A model generated the notes under the pieces. The model did not search any database. It was not told the DNA's origin and worked only from the letters and a program-made list of their open reading frames with translations. 64,000 nt of DNA from Texcoconibacillus texcoconensis (lineage in GTDB: Bacteria; Bacillota; Bacilli; Bacillales; Salisediminibacteriaceae), in contig NZ_JACHHB010000008.1 of the NCBI RefSeq assembly GCF_014202575.1, forward strand, positions 62,001 through 126,000, in the 5' to 3' direction. A program made the translations under genes and the position numbers. Below, piece after piece: positions 18,978 through 26,888 of this stretch. The first letter of the stretch is position 1; every line of letters starts with the position of its first letter.

Positions 18978-19020
18978 TATTATCAGACCCTTTTCGATAC
19001 TTTACTGTGTTAGTGTAGTG

Positions 19021-19054
19021 AATGGTAGGTGCTACTTCGGTAGCACCTACCATT
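19021..19054. repeat. RAYT-type palindromic repeat, copy 12
   Basis: 15-bp stem, loop TTCG, with the T-A stem variant (AATGG opposite CCATT). Just upstream of sulP. Its loop orientation is opposite to that of most tandem minus copies. Confidence 0.96.
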
Positions 19055-19133
19055 TATCACTTTAAAGCGACACAGCACCTTTGTTTTACAACGTTTTTTC
19101 CATATTACAGCATAATACAAAGCATATACGCTG

Positions 19134-19174
19134 AAAAGTGTCATTTTCGAAAACGGCGAAAATGACACTTTTTT
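19134..19174. terminator. Bidirectional terminator-like hairpin
   Basis: Perfect 16-bp arms AAAAGTGTCATTTTCG and CGAAAATGACACTTTT with a 7-nt loop and two further T residues on the plus side. It can end transcripts arriving from the sulfatase-FGE operon. Confidence 0.72.
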
Positions 19175-19219
19175 AATCATTTCAGGCGCGGATCTCGAGA
19201 AAACAGTTTAGTATGTTAA

Positions 19220-19251
19220 AGGGTAGGTGCTACCGCGGTAGCACCTACCCT
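19220..19251. repeat. RAYT-type palindromic repeat, copy 13
   Basis: 16-bp stem with loop CGCG, which makes the whole unit a perfect palindrome. Tandem minus junction. Confidence 0.95.
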
Positions 19252-19272
19252 GCAGTGCTTTAAAGCATAAAC

Positions 19273-19307
19273 ATCTATAGACCACACGAAACGTGTGGTC
19301 TATAGAT
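19273..19307 (-). terminator. Terminator hairpin of the sulfatase-FGE operon
   Basis: 16-bp arms ATCTATAGACCACACG and CGTGTGGTCTATAGAT with a 3-nt loop, 8 bp past the FGE stop codon. The tail on the minus strand is only moderately T-rich. Confidence 0.65.
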
Positions 19308-19315
19308 TCCTCTTA

Positions 19316-20275
19316 TTATATATCTTTCACACAGCGAAAGCCCGTATTTCCTGTCGAACTATCTGGCGTATTTGAACTCCGAGCTGCGACGCGGTACCGG
19401 TTGCAATACGATTCGTGGCACAAATAGGACCCTCCACGGATCACCCGCGACGTGCCAAAGCCAGGACCTTTCGGATCAACGCGCACGTCTTGCTGGTGAT
19501 ACGTCGGACTAAACCAATCGGCACACCATTCCCACACATTACCGGCAACATTCTTCAATCCATACCCGTTCGGCGCATACGCATCAACAGGCGCTGTACC
19601 AACATAGCCGTCATCACCCGTGTTCGTCTTCGGAAACTCCCCTTGCCAAATGTTGCAGCGATGTTCGCCATCTGGCGTTAGTTCATCTCCCCACGCGTAC
19701 CGCTTCTGCTCCAGACCACCACGGGCGGCAAACTCCCACTCTGCTTCTGTCGGCAGACGCTTGCCCGCCCACTTACAATAGGCGAGCGCGTCATTCCAAG
19801 AAACGTGAATAACTGGGTGGTCCATCCGGTCTTCTATGGAAGAGTCGGGGCCCTCTGGCGCGAGCCAGGAGGCCCCTTCGACGACGAGCCACCATGGGGT
19901 TTGTGGTACGACTTGTTTGACGGTGCGTTTGACTTCATCGGAAACAAATTGATAGAACACAAAAGACCAACCGAACCGCTCTGCTTCGGTCATATACTTC
20001 GTTTCTTCTACAAAGGCGGCAAATTCGCGATTCGATACTTGATGAATATCAATATAAAACGGTGAGACTTTAACTTCGCGGGGCGGGCCTTCGCCGTCGG
20101 CTTCATAACCAACCTCATCGTCGGTGCCCATTGTAAAAGTGCCACCTGCGATGTGCGCCATGCCGGAGGTGTCCCCGCCGCGTGAGACGGAAATCTCCTG
20201 GCCAGCACGATGCTCGGAAGCACCACTACTCCCTCTTGTCGGCGTGCAGCAGCATTTTTTCGGTTCGTTTTCCAC
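19316..20275 (-). CDS. Formylglycine-generating enzyme (aerobic sulfatase maturase)
   Basis: Cytosolic copper-dependent oxidase that converts the CxPxR cysteine of sulfatases to formylglycine. 319 residues. The FGE-sulfatase fold shows [16 protein letters not shown] near residue 40, [20 protein letters not shown], and [12 protein letters not shown]. The two catalytic cysteines are present as Cys286 and Cys291 in [13 protein letters not shown], the same spacing as in human SUMF1, so this is a true FGE rather than a generic SUMF1 relative. The N-terminal 30 residues, CCC-containing, are probably disordered. It lies 12 bp after the sulfatase gene in the same operon. Confidence 0.92.
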   Translation of the reverse strand: MENEPKKCCCTPTRGSSGASEHRAGQEISVSRGGDTSGMAHIAGGTFTMGTDDEVGYEADGEGPPREVKVSPFYIDIHQVSNREFAAFVEETKYMTEAERFGWSFVFYQFVSDEVKRTVKQVVPQTPWWLVVEGASWLAPEGPDSSIEDRMDHPVIHVSWNDALAYCKWAGKRLPTEAEWEFAARGGLEQKRYAWGDELTPDGEHRCNIWQGEFPKTNTGDDGYVGTAPVDAYAPNGYGLKNVAGNVWEWCADWFSPTYHQQDVRVDPKGPGFGTSRVIRGGSYLCHESYCNRYRVAARSSNTPDSSTGNTGFRCVKDI

Positions 20276-20287
20276 GCTTACACCTTC

Positions 20288-21622
20288 TTACTTGTTTCGG
20301 GATTCGTACGTTTGGCCTTTAGCGGCTTCTTCAGCCCATTTCGTTGATTCTACACCTTCGACAGGACCATGTAAAATCGGGTCGTTCGTTTCTTTCATCC
20401 AGCGATCGACGCGCCCACGCAAGTCTTCGAGCACCTCGGCGTAAGCTGGGTCAGCCGCCAAGTTGTTGTCTTCTTTCGGGTCGTTTTCGACGTCGTACAG
20501 TTCTTCTTCGCTATTTGGCACGTAAAACTGCTCGCGCACATCTTGACCGCTCAAACTACTGTGGATGTCATACGGCATGTACACGTCTGGGCCGTCTTCG
20601 AAGTTGCGGATGTACTTGTATTTGTGCGTGCGCACGCCGCGCATCGGGTGGAAGCGGTCATGCCAAGTTAACTCACAGAAAAACTCGTCACGGATCTCTT
20701 CTTCGCCGCCTTTTAGTAAATGCGCGAAACTCTTTCCGTCTAAGCCTTCAGGAATTTCAGCCCCCGCAAGGTCCAAGATCGTCGGCATCATGTCAACGTT
20801 ACAAAGCAACTGATCACGAACCGCCCCTTTGTCGACCATCGCTGGTGAGTGGACGATTAAGAACGTTTCAATCCCCGAGTCCTTGAGCGACCCTTTCGCA
20901 CGCGGGAACGCCAAGCCGTGGTCCGTCGTCAAAATCACAATCGTGTTTTCAGCCAGCCCCGTTTCCTCTAACTTGCGGCGCACGCGACCAACCGCACGAT
21001 CAAATACTTTCGTCGAGCCATTCATGAGCGCCAAGTCTTTACGGACATTTTCTGTGTCGGGTAAATAAGACAAGACTTCCACATCCGCAGGGTCGTCGGC
21101 TTCATCTTCATACTCATCAAATGGACGGTGCGTTTCTTCATAGCCGATGTTGATGAAAAATGGCTTGTCTTGATTTTGCGCTTTTTCTTCTAAGTAATCT
21201 TCGACGTAATCGGTTACCTTCGGTGCGCGGTTGCCTGGTACTTCTTGATAGTGGTCGTAGCCGAGCTTCGTTCCGGAAGTTGTCACGCCTTGTGGTTCCT
21301 CGCCAATCGTTTCATGGCTTAAACCAAAAAGTCTCGTTTCATAACCTGCATTTTGTAATTCTTTCGGCAACGTCGTCGTGCCTTCTTTGATCGTAAAGTG
21401 TTTGTGGGCAAGGCCGAGCATGCCGTTGTTATGTGGATATAAGCCGGTGAGCACACTGGCGCGACTTGGACTACATTGCGGTGCTGGGCAGTAGTATTGA
21501 TTAAATTGAACACCGTTTTCGGCCATCGCGTCGATGTCTGGTGTTTCTACTTTGTGACCGTAAGTACCTAAGTATCTTCCTGTATCGTGAGAAATGATAA
21601 ATACAATGTTTGGTTGATTCAT
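20288..21622 (-). CDS. Sulfatase, N-sulfoglucosamine sulfohydrolase (SGSH)-like
   Basis: Formylglycine-dependent sulfatase of 444 residues. The modification motif is CSPSR with Cys50, followed by ASVLTGLYPHNNGMLGL, which closely resembles heparan N-sulfatase. Metal and substrate residues include SHDTGRY near 11, TTDHG near 242 and the HKYKYIRNF segment. No signal peptide is seen, so it should act in the cytosol on imported sugars. Start ATG 21622 follows GGGTG by 6 nt; the GTG at 21631 overlaps that site. The partner FGE gene follows at 12 bp. The true substrate is unknown: N- or O-sulfated glucosamine is suggested by similarity only. Confidence 0.86.
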   Translation of the reverse strand: MNQPNIVFIISHDTGRYLGTYGHKVETPDIDAMAENGVQFNQYYCPAPQCSPSRASVLTGLYPHNNGMLGLAHKHFTIKEGTTTLPKELQNAGYETRLFGLSHETIGEEPQGVTTSGTKLGYDHYQEVPGNRAPKVTDYVEDYLEEKAQNQDKPFFINIGYEETHRPFDEYEDEADDPADVEVLSYLPDTENVRKDLALMNGSTKVFDRAVGRVRRKLEETGLAENTIVILTTDHGLAFPRAKGSLKDSGIETFLIVHSPAMVDKGAVRDQLLCNVDMMPTILDLAGAEIPEGLDGKSFAHLLKGGEEEIRDEFFCELTWHDRFHPMRGVRTHKYKYIRNFEDGPDVYMPYDIHSSLSGQDVREQFYVPNSEEELYDVENDPKEDNNLAADPAYAEVLEDLRGRVDRWMKETNDPILHGPVEGVESTKWAEEAAKGQTYESRNK

Positions 21623-21735
21623 GTTTTTCACCCTTTGTTTGTTATATGTGACAAGCGTTTTGTCATGAAATTGAACTGTTCTTATCTATGGCTGGTGTCT
21701 CTTTTCACCACAGCCTCTGTTCTAATATACGGGGA

Positions 21736-21761
21736 GCCTTAAAGACAAACGTCTTTAAGGC
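21736..21761. other. 11-bp perfect hairpin upstream of the sulfatase gene
   Basis: Arms GCCTTAAAGAC and GTCTTTAAGGC with loop AAAC. There is no T run on either side, so a regulatory or RNA-structural role is as likely as termination. Confidence 0.5.
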
Positions 21762-21912
21762 CTCATTTATTATCCCTTTTACTTTTTCAAGTTGGCACAA
21801 CCTACTCATATCATCGTAACGTTATTGCACATATGTCACGTGCTGGCTTACTGTTTATAGCTTGCGATGAGTTCGTCACAATCATACGCGTCGTCTGCTA
21901 GATGAGCAAAGG

Positions 21913-22131
21913 TTAGTCAACGCGAAGTGAAGAGGCACCCCGTTCCCCGTAAAAGTTGTTGATGGGTGCGGGGTTGTCCCTTTCACCGTTTCGTACGTAA
22001 GCGAAGTTTTCGATGTTTCTTCCCTTATATCGGCCATCGGCGACGCACTTGTCGGTTGTACCATTGAAACTTTCTAACAAGCGAACTTTTCCGTTCCACC
22101 AAAGGTTGTTCCCTTTGCATGTGCACTTCAT
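21913..22131 (-). pseudogene. Short unrecognised open frame or gene remnant (72 codons)
   Basis: Downstream of the treP-like gene on the same strand. It reads with a natural composition, including CTCKGNNLWWNGKVRLLE and YKGRNIENFAYVRNGE. A GGAG stands 12 nt before the ATG, which is long spacing. I do not recognise the family. The frame stays open upstream into the treP-like gene end, so it could be the 3' fragment of a lost gene. Weak call. Confidence 0.3.
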
Positions 22132-22162
22132 GTCATTGAACTTCTCCGATTGCTGCAAATGA

Positions 22163-23611
22163 TTATGCTGCGGAGTTTTCACTTTTTGCTGATTCGTTGT
22201 TCTTCGCGTTTTCTTTTCCGTCTTTATACTTCGCATAACCGAGTGTAAGCGCGAATGGTACCACGATCGCAATACCCATCGCTAGGAAGAAGACACCCCA
22301 GAATTGTGGGAAGACGTTTAAGAATCCAGGCAGACCACCGATTCCGATTGTCGCTTCTACTTGGTTCATCGCAACGATCATACCACCGAATGCAGCACCG
22401 ATCATCGCAGCAATGAATGGGAACTTAAAGCGGATGTTAACACCGAACATCGCCGGCTCGGTAACACCGAGGTAAGCCGAAATAGACGCTGCAAGAGCTG
22501 TACCTTTAAGCTTTTTATCCTTTGTTGCGAACATCATCGCAAGTGTTGCTGAACCTTGCGCAATGTTAGACATGACTCGTACTGGCCATAGGTACGTCAT
22601 ACCAACCGCTGCAATCATTTGTAAATCAAGCGCGATAAATGTATGGTGCATACCCGTTACAACTAATAGCGCGTTAATACCACCGTAAATAAAACCTGCA
22701 ACCGGCGCAACGTTGTCAAACATCGCCAAAATACCATCTGTAATCCCTGTACCGATTGTTAAAGAAATCGGTCCAATCACCGTAAAGACGAGAAAACCTG
22801 TAACCAATAGTGCCGTTGGTGCGACAACTAACAATTGAATCGAATCATGAACGCGTTTTCTTAAGAACTTCTCAATATTCGCTAAAATGTAACCTGCCAA
22901 TAATACCGGTAAAACTTGTCCTTGATAACCAATCTGCGGAATATCTAGCCCAAATAGATCCCAAGCTGGCATCACATCTTGCTGTAATACTTGGTTTGCC
23001 GGGTCAAGGGATGGATGAATCAACATCAGACCCATAACAATACCGAGTAGCGGCGTTCCGCCAAACGTCTTCACAGCCGACCAACCGACGAGACCAGGTA
23101 AGAAGGCGAACGCGGTACTGGCAATAACGTTAACAATCTCCGAGAACCCTTTCCATTGCGGATAAACTTCAATTAACGTCTTACCTTCAAAGAAAATCCC
23201 TTCCCCGACTAAAATGTTATTTAGTCCAAGAAGCAAACCAGCCGTTACAATCGCCGGCAAGATCGGAATAAAGATATCCCCTAAAATCTTGACAAACTTC
23301 TGGAACGGGTTCAGCTTCTTCGTCGATTCCTCTTTCACATCACCTTTTGACGCACGATCTAACCCCGTCATATCAATCATCATGTCATAAACTTTGTTAA
23401 CCGTCCCTTGTCCAATAATAACTTGGAACTGACCATTCGCCGAAAACGAACCTTTGACAAGATCAATGCTTTCCAACTTGTCGATATCCACTTTCGCCTC
23501 ATCTTTCAAAGAAAGTCGCAAGCGCGTCACACAATGACTCGCTGTATTAATATTTTCCACTCCGCCTATCGCATCAATAATTTGCTGAACAGACTCTTGT
23601 TGAATACTCAT
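22163..23611 (-). CDS. treP: PTS EIIBC component, trehalose type (TreP-like)
   Basis: Membrane permease that imports and phosphorylates a disaccharide, most likely trehalose. 482 residues: EIIB domain (1-90) with the phosphorylated Cys in ASHCVTRLRLSL near residue 27 and the VKGSFSANGQFQVIIGQGTV segment, then an EIIC domain with about ten helices (110-465). The sequence IFIPILPAIVTAGLLLGLNN and the VTGMHHTF motif closely follow Bacillus TreP. No EIIA domain is present, as usual for TreP, which borrows EIIA-Glc from PtsG. No treA or treR gene is in the window. The upstream region carries a perfect cre box and TreR-like operators. Sucrose specificity is the alternative. Confidence 0.85.
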   Translation of the reverse strand: MSIQQESVQQIIDAIGGVENINTASHCVTRLRLSLKDEAKVDIDKLESIDLVKGSFSANGQFQVIIGQGTVNKVYDMMIDMTGLDRASKGDVKEESTKKLNPFQKFVKILGDIFIPILPAIVTAGLLLGLNNILVGEGIFFEGKTLIEVYPQWKGFSEIVNVIASTAFAFLPGLVGWSAVKTFGGTPLLGIVMGLMLIHPSLDPANQVLQQDVMPAWDLFGLDIPQIGYQGQVLPVLLAGYILANIEKFLRKRVHDSIQLLVVAPTALLVTGFLVFTVIGPISLTIGTGITDGILAMFDNVAPVAGFIYGGINALLVVTGMHHTFIALDLQMIAAVGMTYLWPVRVMSNIAQGSATLAMMFATKDKKLKGTALAASISAYLGVTEPAMFGVNIRFKFPFIAAMIGAAFGGMIVAMNQVEATIGIGGLPGFLNVFPQFWGVFFLAMGIAIVVPFALTLGYAKYKDGKENAKNNESAKSENSAA

Positions 23612-23644
23612 ATGCGTTACTCCTCACTTGTTATAGTTAAACCC

Positions 23645-23658
23645 TGTCACCGCTTTCA
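23645..23658 (-). promoter_or_regulatory. Catabolite responsive element (cre)
   Basis: On the minus strand it reads TGAAAGCGGTGACA, matching all positions of the consensus TGWAANCGNTNWCA. It lies 34 bp before the treP-like start codon, so CcpA with HPr-Ser-P would repress. Confidence 0.8.
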
Positions 23659-24004
23659 CGCGGCAGCTAAAAATCTCTCTCTTTTTGAAAAGAAAAGAAG
23701 TTTGTCAAACAATCGATGTTGACGCTTTCATCGTCCGGACAAAAAATAGATCGTGCTGTTTATAAGTGCCATTTACATATCCAGTGAAAATAAAAGCCCT
23801 TTCTGTAGGCGTTTTCACCAATGTGAAAAATAAAATGGTCTTCCCTTGTTCGTGGCAACGATTTCATCAAAGTGATAAAAAAATAGATATAATAGCAACG
23901 CTTTCACTTTCATGAAAAAAATAATTGAACGATCTTCGGTGATTTTGCCCCTATTAGCAACCCCTTTCACAATGGTTGATTTAGTTTATAGCGTTATAGT
24001 TAAC

Positions 24005-24087
24005 TTGTACATACAAGGTAAAGGCTTTCATTTACTTGTATATACATTTGCTGTTTGTTGTAATGTTATTGTAGCTTGTATATACAC
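24005..24087. promoter_or_regulatory. Three TreR-like operator palindromes
   Basis: TTGTACATACAA (24005-24016), TTGTATATACAT (24036-24047) and TTGTATATACAC (24076-24087) match the known Bacillus tre operator core TTGTATATACAA. They lie 390-480 bp upstream of the treP-like start. The regulator gene is not in the window. Confidence 0.65.
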
Positions 24088-24170
24088 GAAAAGCAACAGC
24101 TTTTTAAATTTTTCTTGTCGGAAATTATTGGGTTGTGTCGAGAATGACGAATTTCGCTTTACTAGTGTGC

Positions 24171-24218
24171 AGTACTGAAGGGTAGGTGCTACTTCGGTAG
24201 CACCTACCCTTCAGTACT
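24171..24218. repeat. RAYT-type palindromic repeat, copy 14 (longest stem)
   Basis: The perfect stem extends to 22 bp, from AGTACTGAAGGG on the left to CCCTTCAGTACT on the right, with loop TTCG. Divergent junction, 87 bp ahead of rnz. Confidence 0.97.
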
Positions 24219-24304
24219 TTAACGCAAGAAACTAATTTGATTCTCGCAGCCATCTTCCTTACGATAGAACATAACAATAAGCGCAAACGTTTAGGAGGAC
24301 AACG

Positions 24305-25234
24305 ATGAAAATTACTTTTTTAGGCACTGGCGCAGGCGTTCCCGCCAAACACCGCAACGTCTCATCACTCGTCTTACACCTCATGGACCAATCAGGCGCA
24401 CAATGGATGTTCGACTGCGGCGAAGCCACCCAACAGCAAATTTTACAAACAAAAGCCGTCAAGCTGAGCAAAATCGACAAACTGTTCATCACCCATACTC
24501 ATGGCGACCACATCTTCGGGCTCCCCGGCTTTTTGGGCAGCCGCTCGTTTCAAGGTGCTGAATCTCCACTGACCATCTACGGCCCAAAAGGGATCAAGTC
24601 ATTTATCGACACCTCCCTTGCCATCAGCGGGACTTATTTAAGATACCCTTTGAACATTCAAGAATTGGGTGATGAAATACAAGGAATCCGCGACTTGTCC
24701 ATAGACCATGAGGAATGGTCCGTACAAACCGCCAAACTAGATCACGGAGTCCCGTGCTTCGGCTACCGTATCCAACAAAAAGACAAACCGGGTCGACTAT
24801 TAATGGAAAAAATCCGTGAAGCCGGTATCCCAGAAGGACCCGTGTTAAAGCAGCTCAAACACGGAGAAACCGTCACACTCAAAGACGGACGAACGGTGAA
24901 TGGCAAAGACTTTCTCGGCGCACCGAAAAAAAGAAAAAGCATAGCCATTCTCGGTGACACAAGAGCCACCGAAGCAGCCGTCCGCCTCGCCGAAGGATGC
25001 GATACGCTCATTCATGAAGCAACCTTCTCCGAAACGGAAGAAAAACTTGCTCACGAGTTTTACCATTCAACGACAAAACAAGCCGCCGACATTGCCGCAC
25101 GTGCCGGCGTGAAAAATCTCATTCTAAATCACATCAGCACCCGCTACCAAGATGAAGATATTTTGTACTTGCAAGAAGAAGCACAAAACATCTTCGCAAA
25201 CACAACCATCGCCCACGACCTTTTCACCTTTTAA
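24305..25234 (+). CDS. rnz: Ribonuclease Z
   Basis: Metallo-beta-lactamase-fold endonuclease that trims the 3' end of CCA-less tRNA precursors. 309 residues, the usual length. Zinc ligands: THTHGDHIFGLPGF near residue 62, AKLDHGVPCFGYR near 142, LGDTRAT near 215 and LNHIS near 273. The exosite arm GAPKKRK is present near 203. TTTAGGAGGACAACG precedes the ATG. Its stop codon TAA is part of the flank of the second-family repeat that follows. Confidence 0.95.
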   Translation: MKITFLGTGAGVPAKHRNVSSLVLHLMDQSGAQWMFDCGEATQQQILQTKAVKLSKIDKLFITHTHGDHIFGLPGFLGSRSFQGAESPLTIYGPKGIKSFIDTSLAISGTYLRYPLNIQELGDEIQGIRDLSIDHEEWSVQTAKLDHGVPCFGYRIQQKDKPGRLLMEKIREAGIPEGPVLKQLKHGETVTLKDGRTVNGKDFLGAPKKRKSIAILGDTRATEAAVRLAEGCDTLIHEATFSETEEKLAHEFYHSTTKQAADIAARAGVKNLILNHISTRYQDEDILYLQEEAQNIFANTTIAHDLFTF

Positions 25235-25240
25235 AGCACG

Positions 25241-25298
25241 AAAGAGGGACAGTCCCGCTTCACCTCTTTAATGAGTTGAAGCGGGACTGTCCCTCTTT
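25241..25298. repeat. Second repeat family (GGGACAGTCCC type), full copy; probable rnz terminator
   Basis: The perfect 22-bp stem begins AAAGAGGGACAGTCCCGCTT and encloses a 14-nt loop. Each arm contains its own palindrome GGGACAGTCCC. The flank AAAGCACG resembles the flank of the common repeat. Confidence 0.88.
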
Positions 25299-25415
25299 AC
25301 TAGAAAATAATTTATTTTCTGACAAATATCCGCTAATTTTGGTGGCGTTTTCTTACATTTATGTTTAGAATAACTATTAATAGAGTCAAAAACTATTCTT
25401 GCTGTAGGTGGTTAT

Positions 25416-26675
25416 ATGGTGTTCGGTCTTGAAGAGCTTTTACTCAATGTCCTTTTTTTAATCGTTTTCTTACTGTTTGTTCCTCTATTATTAGAGGTGC
25501 ACGCAAACGCGTTTTTTCAAAAAAACAAAAAAAGCATTTTTACGATATCTATGGTTCTTGCCATTATTGCTTGTATATCGTTTCCAATTCCGATCCTAGA
25601 AGGTTACATATTCGATTTACGTCTCGTCGCACTAACAATCGGGGGACTGTATGGTGGGATTCCAACAGCCTTACTTTTAGCAAGTGTCACAGCCCTATAC
25701 CGTGTTCTACTTGGTGGACCTGGTGTTCCTGTTGCTTTAGTGGCACTCTTCACCCTTATTATACTGATGTTTATATTTAACCGACGTTTTCATGATGGTT
25801 CAAGAAAGAAAAAAGTAATCATTGGCGCAACGCTATCGTTTTTGTCTACTTTTGCTATGATTGTTGCAATTATTATTTTTCAAACGCCTTTTGACCCAAT
25901 GCTACTTTTCCTTCACCTATTCATTACAACAGTCGCTGCTATTTTAATTATCTATTTATACGAAGTCATCCATGAGCACATTATCGTTAGTAAAAGAGTC
26001 ATGAGGGCGGAGAAAATGGAAGTTGTCAGCCACCTTGCTTCTTCAATATCACACGAAGTTCGTAATCCATTAACAACGGTTAGAGGATTTATGCAAATGA
26101 TGTTACATGCGGACTTACCAGAACATAAAAGAAATCAATATTTAACAACGTCCATCGATGAAGTCGATCGTGCAACAGAGATCATTCGCGATTATTTAAC
26201 ATTCGCAAAGCCTTCTCCTGAAAATGAGGAAACGTTGAATCTAAAACAAGAATTGGAACGAACGCTGCAAATTATTACACCACTAGCAAATATGAACGGT
26301 GTGAAAGTCGAAACAAACCTTGAAGACGTTTACATCAAAGGAGAAGAACAGTTTTTGCAGCAATGTTTAGTGAATATCACGAAAAATTGTATTGAAGCGA
26401 TGCCAGAAAAAGGAAAGTTATCTATCGTTACGAAAACTGAACGTGACAAAGTATTATTAAAGATTTCTGATAACGGAAAAGGAATGACCGAGGATCAGCT
26501 GTTACGTTTAGGAGAGCCGTATTTTACGACGAAAGGACGGGAAGGAACCGGGCTTGGGATGATGGTGTCGATGAAGATCATTGAATCTATGAATGGCAAG
26601 TTGAACGTCACGAGTCGGTTAAATGAAGGGACGAGGTTCCTTATTGAGTTGCCTATTGTGGAGGAGAATGGATAA
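25416..26675 (+). CDS. KinB-like membrane histidine kinase, tandem paralogue 1
   Basis: Sensor kinase of 419 residues. The N-terminal region (about 1-190) is a multi-helix membrane sensor of the 5TMR-LYT type: FPIPILEGYIFDLRLVALTIGG near residue 52 and a poly-hydrophobic run through 180. The kinase core has the H box SSISHEVRNPLTTVRGF near residue 213, N box LVNITKNCIEAMPEKG, G1 DNGKGM, F box EPYFTTK and G2 GTGLGM. AGGTGG stands 6 nt before the ATG. No partner regulator is nearby; the layout resembles KinB, an input to the Spo0F phosphorelay. The next gene is a close paralogue. Confidence 0.9.
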   Translation: MVFGLEELLLNVLFLIVFLLFVPLLLEVHANAFFQKNKKSIFTISMVLAIIACISFPIPILEGYIFDLRLVALTIGGLYGGIPTALLLASVTALYRVLLGGPGVPVALVALFTLIILMFIFNRRFHDGSRKKKVIIGATLSFLSTFAMIVAIIIFQTPFDPMLLFLHLFITTVAAILIIYLYEVIHEHIIVSKRVMRAEKMEVVSHLASSISHEVRNPLTTVRGFMQMMLHADLPEHKRNQYLTTSIDEVDRATEIIRDYLTFAKPSPENEETLNLKQELERTLQIITPLANMNGVKVETNLEDVYIKGEEQFLQQCLVNITKNCIEAMPEKGKLSIVTKTERDKVLLKISDNGKGMTEDQLLRLGEPYFTTKGREGTGLGMMVSMKIIESMNGKLNVTSRLNEGTRFLIELPIVEENG

Positions 26676-26724
26676 TCGAAAGAGACAGCGTAAAAGCGCT
26701 GTTCCTTTATTAATGTGCAGTGTG

Positions 26725-26760
26725 AAAGGGTAGGTGCTACTTCGGTAGCACCTACCCTTT
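26725..26760. repeat. RAYT-type palindromic repeat, copy 15
   Basis: Perfect 16-bp stem, loop TTCG, between the two tandem plus-strand kinases. It separates the paralogues. Confidence 0.97.
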
Positions 26761-26888
26761 ACTTCGTTAAAGTGAAAATTTTTACTAGATTTAACATAAC
26801 TAGTTTTGGTACAATTTTCTAATAAAATCACAGTGTTAACATAGATTACCAACGCGAAAATTCTATTGTTCATTCGAGGTGGTTTACG

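Larger units (their letters stand above)
18978..19315. other. Intergenic stack of four hairpins
   Basis: This 338-bp gap between two minus-strand genes holds, from left to right, repeat copy 12, a 16-bp-stem hairpin, repeat copy 13 and a further 16-bp-stem hairpin. No coding frame is supported. Confidence 0.8.
21632..22162. other. Intergenic region between the sulfatase and treP-like genes
   Basis: 531 bp with no copy of the common repeat. It holds a perfect 11-bp hairpin (GCCTTAAAGAC and GTCTTTAAGGC, 21736-21761) and a short open frame of uncertain status at 21913-22131. Confidence 0.6.
23612..24304. promoter_or_regulatory. Long divergent control region (treP-like / rnz)
   Basis: 693 bp without a supported gene. 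It contains a perfect cre, two near-cre sites (23717-23730 and 23804-23817), three TreR-like operators and repeat copy 14. Several further CGCTTTCA half-sites are scattered in it. Confidence 0.75.

Noticed and set aside
20344-20886. 180-codon plus-strand open frame
   Set aside because: Shadow of the sulfatase gene on the other strand; Arg/Ser-rich composition typical of an antisense frame.
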